Shown here piece by piece: positions 8,373-17,879 of a stretch of DNA of 64,000 nucleotides; positions within the stretch are counted from its first letter, which is position 1; every line of letters begins with the position of its first letter. The DNA lies in assembly GCF_004917075.1 (NCBI RefSeq), contig NZ_SSYB01000001.1:310001-374000 (forward strand), given 5' to 3'. The notes below the pieces were generated by a model. The model was given only the letters and a program-made list of their open reading frames with translations. It searched no databases and had not been told where the DNA came from. The position numbers and the translations under genes were made by a program. This DNA is from Geomonas edaphica (GTDB lineage Bacteria; Desulfobacterota; Desulfuromonadia; Geobacterales; Geobacteraceae).

Positions 8373-9470
8373 GTGCAAAAAAAGAAGTGTAAGCTGCCAC
8401 TGTGGCAACGTTTTTCAGTCAACCCCGCAACATTCCTCACCATTGCCGCCATTCTCTTCGCGTGTATCTCACTCGTCCCGGTTTCGAAGGCCTGCGCAGC
8501 CCAAAGCACGCTGTCATGGTCCGCACCTGCCACGTACTCCGACGGCACCTCGATGGCGGTGAGCGGGTACAAGGTCTACCAGGGTACTGCGAAGGGAGCC
8601 TACACGGATAGTGTTGACGTCGGCAACCTGACCAGCTACACCCTCAGCAACCTCGTGAACGGGTCGACCTATTACTTCGCCATTACCGCCTATGACGGGG
8701 CCAAGACGGAAAGCGCTTACTCGAACGAAATGTCTAAGTCCTTCGGCGCTACCTATTCCGTCACGGCCACCTCTGGCCCCGGCGGTAGCATCAACTTCCC
8801 CTCTGGCACCAGCGTAAGTACCGCCACCAGCGGCAGCTCCGTAATCAAGACCGCGTCAGTACCACAAGGAGGCAGCCTTAGCCTCTCCGTTGCTCCGGCA
8901 TCGGGATACGCCATTTCCGGGGTCACCGTTGATGGTGCCTCGGTCGGCGCGGTCTCCAGCTACACCTTCAGCAACGTCACCGCCAACCATACAGTATCGG
9001 CTACCTTCGCATCGACCACTACCACCACGCCGACGGGGCACTGGGACGACATCACCACGGGCACCTCCGCCTACCAGGACGCCACGCCGAGCTATATGGA
9101 GTTCAGCCCGGTGACGGCTGACGCAACCGGCAAGGTGAGCGCGCTGCGGGTGAAAATCTATCAGTATGGCTCCCCGACCGCGATCAGGCTGGCACTCTAT
9201 TCGGCTGGGGGCACGAAGCTCACCGAGGGGACCATGACCGTCTACGCCGCTGGCTACGCCACTGTCTCGGTCCCCGCGGCATACGTCACCCAAGGGACTA
9301 CCTACTACATCGCGGCTCAGGCCGCATCGAGCATGCTGTACCGGTTCACCTGCGGGTCGACCACGGGCGGGTACGAGGCGCCCAACTCCTACGGCAGCGG
9401 TCTTCCCGCGGTACTTCCGTCGGGCAGATGGGGCGGCAAGCTCCTCAATGCGAGCATGTACATCCAGTAA
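8373..9470 (+). CDS. Secreted fibronectin-type-III / bacterial repeat surface protein
   Basis: A 365-residue exported protein under riboswitch control. I choose GTG 8373 because GGGAGG lies 5 bases upstream and the product then starts with a Lys-rich n-region and a hydrophobic segment ending near 'KACAAQ', a good signal peptide. The longer frame from 8145 runs through the riboswitch and is not credible. After the signal there is an Fn3 domain (about residues 48-130), a Ser/Thr/Gly-rich 'bacterial repeat' domain (about 131-215, ending 'NHTVSATF'), a Thr-rich linker and a C-terminal beta domain of about 130 residues. It is likely a matrix or cell-surface protein expressed with the polysaccharide. 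Confidence 0.8.
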   Translation: MQKKKCKLPLWQRFSVNPATFLTIAAILFACISLVPVSKACAAQSTLSWSAPATYSDGTSMAVSGYKVYQGTAKGAYTDSVDVGNLTSYTLSNLVNGSTYYFAITAYDGAKTESAYSNEMSKSFGATYSVTATSGPGGSINFPSGTSVSTATSGSSVIKTASVPQGGSLSLSVAPASGYAISGVTVDGASVGAVSSYTFSNVTANHTVSATFASTTTTTPTGHWDDITTGTSAYQDATPSYMEFSPVTADATGKVSALRVKIYQYGSPTAIRLALYSAGGTKLTEGTMTVYAAGYATVSVPAAYVTQGTTYYIAAQAASSMLYRFTCGSTTGGYEAPNSYGSGLPAVLPSGRWGGKLLNASMYIQ

Positions 9471-9542
9471 CCAGAAGCCTGTAAGATGAAGGAAAATACG
9501 CTAGACTTGACCGCTGTGAAAACCGCGGCAGAAGGAGAAAAG

Positions 9543-11267
9543 ATGAAGAAGTCGTTGAGACTTTCCATGATGTTGCTCGGTTTCATGCTGTTCGGCTACC
9601 TGCAGCAGGCCCAGGCAACCACTTACTACGTCGATTTCGACTACGGCAGTGACGCCGCGAACGGCCTTGCCACCACCTCGAGCTGGAAGAACATTCCCGG
9701 GACCAAAACCGCCGGCAACGGCAGCTTTCTGAGCGCCGGCGGCTGGAAACGGCTGGTGGCGGGGGACGTGGTGATCGTGAAAGGGGGGAGCAAGCACACC
9801 TCGCAGGGCGGCGGCATGATCCAGATAGACTCCACCTGGTACGACAACGGTACTGCCTCCAGCCCGGTCACCATCAAGGGTGATCCGTCCTGGGGGTCCG
9901 GTCAGAGCGTGATCGACGGTTCCGGCATCACCGTCCCCAACTGGGCCGGCCTCGTGAACATCTCAAAAAGGGATTACATCGTCTTCGACGGCGGCGCCAA
10001 CGGCATCAAGGTGCAGAACTCCGGCTACAACGGTTTCCAGACCACCGGCAATTACAACACCCTGCGTAACGTGGAGGTGTACAACTCGATCTGGGCGAAC
10101 GTGATCTTCGTCTCCCCCAGCTACCCGACCACCTTCTTGCAGGGTGCAACCATCGACCGCGTCGTCGCCCACAAAACCGGCATCAACGACGACTGGGCCG
10201 CGAACATCTTCCTTACCTACGTCAACAACGCCGTGATCTCCAACTGCACCGCGTATGATTCCAACACAGGTTCCGACGGTATCCACCTGGGCTCCTGCAC
10301 CAACAGCTGGGTGCTTAACTGCATCGTGCACAACAACGGCGAGCAGGGGGTGGACGTATCCAAGGACGGGGACAACAAGAACCGCGACGACTCATGGAAC
10401 GTGACGGTGAGGGACTGCATCGGCTACAGCAACTACAAGCAGAACTTCGACTCCAACTCCTCCTCCCGCGACATCTACTTCATCAACAACACCGCCTGGG
10501 ATACCGCCGAGAGCGAGAAGGGTGACGGCAACTTCCAGGTGTACGAAGGGGGCAGCAGGGTCTTCTTCATCAACAACACCAGCGCCGCGAGCAACGACTT
10601 CGGCTACGGCATCGCCTGGTGGGGGGGCTATTACAACCTTGCTTCCGGCACCTACAACATCTACCTGATCAACAACATCTCTTCCGCTGACTCCGGAAAG
10701 AGCGTGTCGGTGGAAAACGACTACTCGGGCAGAAGTTTCGCGGTCAAATACTACAACTGCCTCTTCAACTCGGCTTACGGGGGGTACGTGGTCACCGATA
10801 AGTCTGCGAACTACACCTCCTCCAGCGTTGCTAACAGCACTGGCGGATGGACCGGCTCAGCATGCATGTCGACCGACCCCTATTACACCTTGCTTGGGTC
10901 GAACTGGGACACCACGAACCTGCAACTGCAGTCGAGTTCTCCGGCACTCAACAAGGGGGTATTCCCCTTCACCACCTCGGCCTCCGGCTCCGGCACGACC
11001 ATCACCCTGAACAAGCTAGTAACTGACATCGACGCGCGCATGGTTTTCCGCCCCGGCGACACCATCCAGATCGAGGGGAGCGGCAGGTACCAGATCGCCT
11101 CGGTACCGAGCTCGAACCAGATCACCCTTACCACGTCTGCGACCTGGCAGAGCGGCAAAGGCGTATGGATGCCGTGGCCGAACCAGAAGCTCGACATCGG
11201 GGTGATCAAGGCACCGACTACCACCGTCAAGATCCCCTCCGCCCCGGTGCTTCTCTCCGCATCCTAA
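9543..11267 (+). CDS. Secreted right-handed parallel beta-helix protein
   Basis: A 574-residue protein with a clear signal peptide (MKKSLRLSMMLLGF..., cleavage near 'AQATTYYVD'). I use ATG 9543 because AAGGAG stands 6 bases upstream; the frame extends to 9486 without such a site. The body shows repeated short strands with Asn ladders ('FINNTSAAS', 'YLINNISSA', 'VISNCTAYDSN'), the mark of pectate-lyase-like parallel beta helices. Such proteins bind or cleave acidic polysaccharides. No catalytic Asp/Arg set could be assigned. It is 72 bp after the Fn3 gene and before a strong terminator, so the two form a riboswitch-led operon. It may be a lyase that trims, or a protein that organises, the locus's polysaccharide. 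Confidence 0.82.
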   Translation: MKKSLRLSMMLLGFMLFGYLQQAQATTYYVDFDYGSDAANGLATTSSWKNIPGTKTAGNGSFLSAGGWKRLVAGDVVIVKGGSKHTSQGGGMIQIDSTWYDNGTASSPVTIKGDPSWGSGQSVIDGSGITVPNWAGLVNISKRDYIVFDGGANGIKVQNSGYNGFQTTGNYNTLRNVEVYNSIWANVIFVSPSYPTTFLQGATIDRVVAHKTGINDDWAANIFLTYVNNAVISNCTAYDSNTGSDGIHLGSCTNSWVLNCIVHNNGEQGVDVSKDGDNKNRDDSWNVTVRDCIGYSNYKQNFDSNSSSRDIYFINNTAWDTAESEKGDGNFQVYEGGSRVFFINNTSAASNDFGYGIAWWGGYYNLASGTYNIYLINNISSADSGKSVSVENDYSGRSFAVKYYNCLFNSAYGGYVVTDKSANYTSSSVANSTGGWTGSACMSTDPYYTLLGSNWDTTNLQLQSSSPALNKGVFPFTTSASGSGTTITLNKLVTDIDARMVFRPGDTIQIEGSGRYQIASVPSSNQITLTTSATWQSGKGVWMPWPNQKLDIGVIKAPTTTVKIPSAPVLLSAS

Positions 11268-11315
11268 GCACCGGTTGAAAGCCGATTGAGGCGGCGTGAG
11301 CCGCCGACACAAACC

Positions 11316-11349
11316 AAAGAGGCCCCGTTTTCTCCGGGGCCTCTTTTTG
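11316..11349 (+). terminator. Rho-independent terminator after the beta-helix gene
   Basis: AGAGGCCCCG pairs with CGGGGCCTCT around a TTTTCT loop and is followed by a T run. A smaller hairpin (GGCGG/CCGCC, about 11291-11305) lies just upstream. It ends the riboswitch-controlled transcript and, being nearly symmetric with an A-rich left flank, could also serve the convergent flippase operon. Confidence 0.88.
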
Positions 11350-11373
11350 TTCACCGCCCGCAGCCGAACTTCT

Positions 11374-12954
11374 TCATTTAAGGAGTGAGCGAGCCGGTTT
11401 TCTTTGCCGCATCACGGCGGCTCCACGTACGACCTGCATGGCCTCTTCGTTTTTCAGGAGTGCCGCCAAGGTGAGGTAGGCGAGAAAGGTGAGGGGAACC
11501 GTGATGGCAAGCCTTGCCAGCGGGGCGAGGAGAGGGAGAAAGGCATTTTCCGCCTGGCGCAAAAGCGGCACCGCGACGGCCACCGCGAGCCCCGAGGTAA
11601 GAAGAGAGCGGCCCATCTCACGCAAGGGGAGGGCTACGTACTTCCCATTCAGGATCGCCAGGAAGGCCGATATGGTGGCCAGGCTCGAGAGGGAATAGGC
11701 CAGGGGGAGCCCAAGCTCCGACCAGATTCGCGAGAGAAAAAATGAGAAGGCTAGCTGCAGGAGTGCTCCTGCGATGCCGACCTTGACCACCAGCATGGTG
11801 TCCTTGTAGGCGTAGAAGACCGGAGTGGTGATGGCACCGATGACGCCGCCGTACATGACCCCGGCGTAGAGGACGAGGCACTGCCAGGTGAGGTGCGAGG
11901 AGGCGGCGTCAAACTTGCCGCGCTGGAAAAGAACGGCGATCCCGTCCTCGCCGCTCACCACGGCCCAGCTTATCACCAGCATCATGAAAAAGGTAAGCCA
12001 GCGGAAGGTGCCGCCGAAGGTGCCGCCAATCTCACCCTCCTCCTTTCGTGAGGCGAGCTCCGAGACGTGCTGCAGCAAAACGATGGATATGCCCGAGACC
12101 ACCAGGCTGCTGCAGGTGGTTACCAGCTTGAAGGCGTAGGCCAGCGAGGCGATGCTACCGGCGGTGAACGAGGAGGCTATGAAGCGCTGAATGAGGTCGT
12201 CTCCCCGGTAGAAGAGCGCGCCGCATAAAAGGGGCATGATAAGCCTGATCACCCTGCGAGTGTTTTGGTCCAGCGGGAAGGGGGAGAGTCGAAAGCGCGG
12301 TATGTGCCGCAGCACCGGGACCAGCATGAAAAAGGTTAGGGCGCTGCCGGCAAGGCCTCCCCACGCGGCGGCCTTGATGCCGAACCCCTTTGCGAATAGC
12401 GAAACAACGAGCAGGATAGTCGCACTGTTGGCGACCTGGGCCAAGGCGGGGTAGAGAAAACGCTTCCGGGCGTAGTAGGTACTGCCAAGTAGTGCTGAGA
12501 GGCCGGAGAAAACGATAACCGGTGTCTGCACACGGAAGAATGAAGCCGCCTCCCCTTTGGTGGCGTTGGCGAGTCCGGGAGCGGTCGTCCCTATGACGTC
12601 CAGCGCCATGATGTAGCTCAAAAAGGTGATCGGCACGAGCACCATGAGGGAAATGTTGAACATGTCGTTCACTATGCGCCACGCCGCGGACTCCTCCCCG
12701 GAAGAGAGTTTCTCCACGAAGACGGGGATGAAGGTGTAGTTCAGTGAACCGCCGAACACCGCCACCACCATGGCGGGTATGGTCAGCGAAACGAGGTAGG
12801 CATCCATCTGCTCGGTGGTGCCGAAGTAGGAAGCAAGGATCACCTGGGTGGCAAACCCGATGGCGGTCGAGAGAAGCGTGCAGAGGGTGATCCCCGCCGA
12901 GGAATGCACCAGGCGCCGCACGCCGCGCCTTTGTTGCCCCTTCGTGTCATCCAT
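11374..12954 (-). CDS. MurJ/MviN-family lipid-linked oligosaccharide flippase
   Basis: A 526-residue polytopic protein of the MOP exporter superfamily with about 13-14 hydrophobic helices. Its N-terminal 'SYFGTTEQMDAYLVSLTIP' region is the MviN/MurJ-type opening. MurJ flips lipid II; relatives inside exopolysaccharide loci move undecaprenyl-linked repeat units across the inner membrane (the Wzx role). The position directly after the polymerase-like gene argues for the latter. I take ATG 12954 as start because AAGGAG is five bases upstream; the GTG at 12960 overlaps the Shine-Dalgarno. The upstream gene's stop (12957-12959) overlaps the ribosome site, so translation is likely coupled. Confidence 0.82.
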   Translation of the reverse strand: MDDTKGQQRRGVRRLVHSSAGITLCTLLSTAIGFATQVILASYFGTTEQMDAYLVSLTIPAMVVAVFGGSLNYTFIPVFVEKLSSGEESAAWRIVNDMFNISLMVLVPITFLSYIMALDVIGTTAPGLANATKGEAASFFRVQTPVIVFSGLSALLGSTYYARKRFLYPALAQVANSATILLVVSLFAKGFGIKAAAWGGLAGSALTFFMLVPVLRHIPRFRLSPFPLDQNTRRVIRLIMPLLCGALFYRGDDLIQRFIASSFTAGSIASLAYAFKLVTTCSSLVVSGISIVLLQHVSELASRKEEGEIGGTFGGTFRWLTFFMMLVISWAVVSGEDGIAVLFQRGKFDAASSHLTWQCLVLYAGVMYGGVIGAITTPVFYAYKDTMLVVKVGIAGALLQLAFSFFLSRIWSELGLPLAYSLSSLATISAFLAILNGKYVALPLREMGRSLLTSGLAVAVAVPLLRQAENAFLPLLAPLARLAITVPLTFLAYLTLAALLKNEEAMQVVRGAAVMRQRKPARSLLK

Positions 12955-12956
12955 GG

Positions 12957-14213
12957 TCACTCCTTGTTGGCCCCTTCTGCCGCGTTAACGAGGGCGTCAC
13001 CCAGCCCGAGCATCAGGAAATAAAAGGAACAGATGATCGATGAGGCCCAGGTGAATTCGACCAGGTTAAGAAAAGCGATACCGACAATGGAGGTGACGAT
13101 CCAGAGCGCGATGCGTCCATCTTCGTCGGTGCTGCACCGGGCGAGAGGGTAAAGCTTGATCACCGGCGTCGCGAACAGGAGGATGACGGCGATGAACCCG
13201 ATGATGCCGGTCTCGGCGAAGACCAGCAGGAATACGTTGTGCACCACGTAGACGAAAGACCATCCGTAGTCCGGGGGGATGTAGTGGTTCATGGCGAACC
13301 AGTAGTTATTTATGCCGACACCGGTCACGAAGTGGGCGCGAATCATCCGGGCGGCGATCAGCATCAGGTACCACCTGTCCTGGGCGGACCCCTGGTCGTC
13401 CGAGGATATGCGTGAGTCGACGATGCCGGACAACAGCACCACGGCGACGCCTATCGCCAGCAGCGGGTAGACGTATGGTGGGGGGCGCTTGATGCGGGCG
13501 CTACGCACGAAAAGGGCAAGGGCGCTTAGCGCAAAAGTACACCAGCCGCTCCGGGAGAAGGTGAAGAGCAGGGCTGCCGAGCCAAGGCAGAGGATGAAAA
13601 AGTAGACGGGGCGATTCGCCTGTTCGTCATGGAGCAGCTTCACCACCACAAGCAGCAGAACCGGGATGATGAAGGCCGCGAGCGCGTTGGGCACCCCAAC
13701 GGTGCCATGGCTGCGGATCAGATCGCCGAAGCGGGTGAGTGCGGCATGGGTACCGGTGCGCAGGAAGCTGTAGTAATCCTGGGTGAAGAACTGCACCGTT
13801 GCCAGGCAAGCTTGGAAGGATAGGGCAGCGATTAGTGCGGAGCAGGCGACCGGGATGTACCGGCGATCCTGGAGTACGATCCGGCTGATGCCGTAATAGA
13901 TGAGGGCCAACTTCCCGAGCTGGAACACGGCGATGTACCCGAAGACGGACCATATCGAGCCGGGGACGGAGATCAGGCAGGCTGCGATGAAAAAGGCGAT
14001 CGGGCGCCAGAAGATTACTCTCGCACGCAGGCGGGGGAGGTGCAGGGTTTCCAGCTTCCATGCCACGAGCAGGCTCAGAAAGATCAGGTCCGACAGGGTA
14101 AGCAGCATCCCCCCAGCCCATCCGCTGAACGCGTCCCTGGATGGCTCGAATAGTGTGTAGTCTATGGAGATCGGGATGGTGAAAATGGCGAGAAAAAGAA
14201 TAGGCTTGATCAT
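12957..14213 (-). CDS. O-antigen ligase / Wzy-like polymerase membrane protein
   Basis: A 418-residue protein with 10-12 membrane helices and one large periplasmic loop (about residues 265-325) containing 'RWYLMLIAARMIRAHFVTGVG' split features and 'HNVFLLVFAETG'. The R...G-x-N and 'HN-x-FL' pattern in the loop before the last helices is the signature of the WaaL/Wzy O-antigen ligase family, which transfers or polymerises undecaprenyl-linked glycans on the periplasmic side. In this operon, with a flippase and a chain-length co-polymerase, a polymerase role is the best fit. Confidence 0.8.
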   Translation of the reverse strand: MIKPILFLAIFTIPISIDYTLFEPSRDAFSGWAGGMLLTLSDLIFLSLLVAWKLETLHLPRLRARVIFWRPIAFFIAACLISVPGSIWSVFGYIAVFQLGKLALIYYGISRIVLQDRRYIPVACSALIAALSFQACLATVQFFTQDYYSFLRTGTHAALTRFGDLIRSHGTVGVPNALAAFIIPVLLLVVVKLLHDEQANRPVYFFILCLGSAALLFTFSRSGWCTFALSALALFVRSARIKRPPPYVYPLLAIGVAVVLLSGIVDSRISSDDQGSAQDRWYLMLIAARMIRAHFVTGVGINNYWFAMNHYIPPDYGWSFVYVVHNVFLLVFAETGIIGFIAVILLFATPVIKLYPLARCSTDEDGRIALWIVTSIVGIAFLNLVEFTWASSIICSFYFLMLGLGDALVNAAEGANKE

Positions 14214-14237
14214 GATTATGCCCCGGTTGCCATGCCG

Positions 14238-15344
14238 CTACGCCGGGCTGGCATCGACGGGCATCACTACCTGACGTACCACCGGGGCCTGGCTCTGCAG
14301 CGAATACCTTTCCTCAACGGTGCGGCGCGCCTTAGCCCCCATCGTCCGGCGCATCTCCTCGTTGGTTACCAACAGCGACAACTTCTTGCACCACTCCTCG
14401 TTGTCCTCCGCCAGGAAACCGTTCTCCCCGTCGTTAATCGCCTCAGCATTGAAGCCCATCCGTGAGCAGACGACGGGAAGGCCGCACCCCATGAACTGAA
14501 GGAGCTTGAAGCTGCTCTTGCCGAGCGTAAAGGTGGTCTCCGGCAGCGGCACGATACCGATGTCGAAGGAGAGAAGATCGGACATCTCCCTGGCAGCCTC
14601 CCACCTCATGCGGGTATGGGGCACACGAGGCAGCGACACCTCTCCGTTGGTTACGATCCTTATTTCCACCCTCTCACCGAGCCTTTCGCCGACCCGCTCT
14701 AAGGCAACTTGCACCAGCTCCAGAAACACCGATGTCTGCGGTGATCCGATCCACCCGATGACCACCTTCGCAGCATGGCCATGTGTCTTTACCGGGTAAC
14801 TCTCAAGGTCGAGCACCATGGGGACCACCATCACGTTCGCCCCGTGGGGGCGGGCGAAACCGGCGAGGTAGTCGTTAGCGACCATGGTTACGTCGCTTAG
14901 GCGCACCATTTCTCTTACCGTCTCCCACCCGGGCCTGCGCTCCAGCGGCAGGTTGTAAACCTGCCCGGGCTGCTCGGCGAAGACCGCATCGTCGAAATCG
15001 TATAGGACCCTTTTGCCGAGCCTCTTGAAGAAACTCCACAACGGAAGCCAGAAGATGTCTTTCTGAATGAAGATGGACCTGCTGCGTAGTCCCCAGAAGA
15101 AGGTGCGCCAAAACCACGGTATCCAGAGGTGGCAATGGACCCTCTTGCGCCTGGGTGGCTTCACCACGCGGTACGAGATGTTGTTTCGGTCGAAATCTTG
15201 GAGGTACTGGAAGACGCGGTACCTGCTGCTTGGAGCGTCGAGGGGATCACCCCGTACCACGAAGAGCACCTGGATGGGCCATCGTGAGCTGACCGCCCGC
15301 TCGATCGGGGCGAAAAGCGCGGTCAGTGGAAGCTTCCATTGCAT
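14238..15344 (-). CDS. Glycosyltransferase, GT-B fold
   Basis: A 368-residue protein with 'LYDFDDAVF' in the N-terminal half (a common motif in exopolysaccharide GT1/GT4 enzymes), 'VIGWIGSPQTSVFLE' at the interdomain strand, and 'GKSSFKLLQFMGCGLPVVCS' as the donor-nucleotide site around residue 285. It probably transfers one sugar to the lipid-linked repeat. It lies between the polymerase (24 bp downstream) and the CpsD-like gene (30 bp upstream) on the same strand. Sugar specificity is not deducible. Confidence 0.83.
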   Translation of the reverse strand: MQWKLPLTALFAPIERAVSSRWPIQVLFVVRGDPLDAPSSRYRVFQYLQDFDRNNISYRVVKPPRRKRVHCHLWIPWFWRTFFWGLRSRSIFIQKDIFWLPLWSFFKRLGKRVLYDFDDAVFAEQPGQVYNLPLERRPGWETVREMVRLSDVTMVANDYLAGFARPHGANVMVVPMVLDLESYPVKTHGHAAKVVIGWIGSPQTSVFLELVQVALERVGERLGERVEIRIVTNGEVSLPRVPHTRMRWEAAREMSDLLSFDIGIVPLPETTFTLGKSSFKLLQFMGCGLPVVCSRMGFNAEAINDGENGFLAEDNEEWCKKLSLLVTNEEMRRTMGAKARRTVEERYSLQSQAPVVRQVVMPVDASPA

Positions 15345-15374
15345 CGTTTCCTCCGGTAGGCCAACTTGAGCCCT

Positions 15375-16118
15375 TCAGTAAAGCCGCTTGTAGATGCACT
15401 CCGGGATGTGGAAGGTCCTTTTGTTGAAGACGACGCCGAGGATGGCGCCTCCATGCTCGGCGATCCTCATTTTCGCGGCCTCAGCTAGACGCCAGCTCCC
15501 TTCCGCGGCGAACACCAGGATTACTCCGTCGCAGAACCGGCTGGTGGCCAGGGTGTCGGCAGAGAGTAAGGCGGGCGCCGAGTCGATCAGGACCAGATCG
15601 AAGCTTTCTTTGAGTCCGCGAAAGAGTGGAGCGAGTGTCGCGCCGTCCGCGCACCAATGAGGGAGTGAAGCGTTGGGGGCTATCGGTGCCAGATGAAGGG
15701 ACTGCTCTTCAGCTTCAACGGGGTAGCAGGCCCTCGTCACCGGCTTCCCGTCTGCGATTGCTTCGATCCAGCCATATGGCTCTTCCAGGCCGAAATGGGC
15801 GTGCTGTGAAGGGGCGTGGTGTGCCGCGTCCAGGATCAGAACCCGCTTCTTGAGCATGCGAGTCGCAGCAACCGCAAGCTCGCGAACCACGGTGGAAACC
15901 CCTTCCTTGCCCTTGATGCCGATGAACTGGATGACCCTCGGGGCGTGCGCCGGATCAAGGTTGTCGATGCTGCGGCAAAGTGCGAGCATCTCCGTATCCG
16001 TCGTAAACCGGCTCCAATCATCTGCGTTCTTCAGCGGGGCGGCGCCTTGCTCCTCGAAACTGCAGGCGTCCGTCTTTACGTCGTTTTTGTCCTGCCATGG
16101 CCAATGGATCATTTTCAA
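15375..16118 (-). CDS. CpsD/Wzc-type ATPase domain protein with altered P-loop
   Basis: A 247-residue ParA/MinD-like protein of the kind that partners Wzz-type co-polymerases and, as a BY-kinase, regulates polysaccharide synthesis. 'RVLILDAAH' near residue 95 corresponds to Walker A', and 'DLVLIDSAPALLS' near 170 to Walker B. The P-loop region (residues 67-76) reads GIKGKEGVST: the Lys normally placed before Ser/Thr is Val, although the earlier deviant-Walker Lys is present. The C-terminus has only two tyrosines rather than a Tyr cluster. Kinase activity is therefore doubtful and a regulatory or reduced ATPase role is possible. It lies directly downstream of the interrupted Wzz/GumC gene. Confidence 0.75.
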   Translation of the reverse strand: MKMIHWPWQDKNDVKTDACSFEEQGAAPLKNADDWSRFTTDTEMLALCRSIDNLDPAHAPRVIQFIGIKGKEGVSTVVRELAVAATRMLKKRVLILDAAHHAPSQHAHFGLEEPYGWIEAIADGKPVTRACYPVEAEEQSLHLAPIAPNASLPHWCADGATLAPLFRGLKESFDLVLIDSAPALLSADTLATSRFCDGVILVFAAEGSWRLAEAAKMRIAEHGGAILGVVFNKRTFHIPECIYKRLY

Positions 16119-16144
16119 CGCTCGCTCCTTCCATCGCTTGGCGG

Positions 16145-17602
16145 CTAGAGCCGCTGCCTTATGCTCAGCAGAACCTTGAGTCCCAAACGCCTTTCCACCG
16201 CCTGAGGGGTGGCGAGACCGGGGGTGTAAAACTCCGAGACGATGGCAATCCCGACCCCTGCGGCGAGGCCGAGGCCCAGGCCCAGCAACAGAACCTTAAC
16301 GACCTTGGGCTCCACCGGCTCAACGGGAACACTGGCCTTCTGTATCACGCTGACATTGGCTAACTTAAGTCTGTCCATGGCGTTGGAGATGCGGGCCTCC
16401 TCCGCACGGGCCACGAATGATTGGTAGTTCTTTTCATCGATTTCCTGCTGCCGTTTCAGCCTCTGGATTTCCTCCGCACTTTGTTCCAGCAGTTGAATCC
16501 GCTGGGACACGCTTTTGCCTTCTTCTTGCAGCGCGACAAGCTTCGCCCTCTGCGCCTTGAGTTCGGTTTCCGCGTTGACCAGCTCCGCTTCTGCGCTTCG
16601 GTAGGCGGGGTCCGCCTCTCCCGGCCTGCGGTTTCTTCTGGCTTCCAGCTCTTTAAGCGATGCCCTCACCGCTGCCAGCCGCTCCTTGGCGAGCGGTACC
16701 AGCGGGCTTGAGTCGGGATAGCTTGCCAGCAACTGCTACTCTTCCAACTGCATGTTCAGCAGTCTTGCCTCCGCCTCGTCCATCGGCCTCTGGGTGCCGG
16801 GTTCCGAGGCGGTCGAACCCAACGCCAGCACCTTTTCCGCTCTGGATTTAAGGATCGGAACCCTGGCTGCCAGGGCGTTGATGCGGTTTTCCACCTCTAT
16901 CTTTTCACTCTCGATGGAAGCCGCCCTGGTAAGCAGTAGCCGCGCCTGCTCTTCCTGCGAGACGATGCCGTTTCTTTGTCTGAACTTTTGCAGCGAGTTG
17001 CCGGAATCGAGCAGTTTCGACTGGTAGTGGGTCAGCTGGTTTTCGATGAAAGCAGTGTCGGCATCGCTGAAGACCTCTAGATGTTTCTCCTTGAACGCCT
17101 CCACCATAAGGTTTACCGCGAGCGCGGCGAGTTGCGGATTCTGGTGCTTGAAAGAGATCTCTATCACGTTGGAATTCTTCACCTCCTGCACCGTGAGGCT
17201 CCGGCTGAAGTTCAAGGCCGCGGCCTCCAGCCTGTCCTTCTGGTCTGGGAGGTCGAGCAGTTCCGGGTAGAGGTTTTCAAGCTTTATGGTCTTGATCACC
17301 TTCTTCACGGAATCGAGGCTGGTCAGAACCTGAATCTCCGAATTGATGATTCCGTCCTGGCTGACCATCAACTGTCTGCCGCCATCCACCTCGGTGCGGT
17401 TGCGGAACTCCCTGCCGATTTTGATCAGCAGCGTGGACTTCGCTTCGTAGACGGGGGGCTTTGAAAGGGGTAGTGCGGTCAGAGCGAGAGTCGTCGCTGT
17501 GAACGCCATCAGCATCCTGTATCTGAACCGGAAAAGGATGACGAGCAGGTCTCTGGCGCTGAACGCCGCATCCTGTCTGATCTGGGTTTCCTCGGTTTTC
17601 AT
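16145..17602 (-). pseudogene. Wzz/GumC-type polysaccharide co-polymerase, interrupted by an amber codon
   Basis: Two open segments in the same frame (16736-17602 and 16145-16732) together make a complete GumC/Wzz-like protein of about 485 codons. It has an N-terminal membrane helix (about residues 28-48), a periplasmic coiled-coil domain with 'VEISFKHQNPQLAALAVN', and a C-terminal helix ('LLLGLGLGLAAGVG') before 'FYTPGLATP'. They are separated only by one TAG (bases 16736-16738 on the plus strand), in context GAA GAG TAG CAG TTG. A CAG-to-TAG transition would explain it. Either the gene is newly inactivated, or TAG is suppressed, or this is a sequence error. It would set chain length and drive export. 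It leads the minus-strand operon. Confidence 0.85.
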
Positions 17603-17879
17603 AATTATTTCCCTGGCTTTAGGGGCGATCCGCTGTCAAACTGTGACCGCCTGGCTTAAATGTCATTGGTTAATTTAACTTAATGCAGCGAAGATGATAG
17701 CCGCTATGGTTACGGTGTCAACAGATGGGCCGCCGACGGGAGGCAACTTTGAATTCAGCGAAGGGTGAAAGGACAAGAGCAGCTTGACAGACGAGAAGTG
17801 TGGCTTTACGCTGATGTCCGTTAGGCGCGTCTAACCGGATAGGTGGGCAAAAAAACTAGTCATGGAGGAGGCGATGAAG
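17603..17879. other. Divergent intergenic region ahead of the Wzz/GumC gene
   Basis: This 277-bp gap divides the minus-strand polysaccharide operon from a plus-strand hypothetical gene. It contains an AT-rich tract (about 17660-17695) and a hairpin-forming segment TCCGTTAG-gcgcgt-CTAACCGGA near 17817-17840. I could not assign promoter hexamers or a known riboswitch. Confidence 0.35.
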
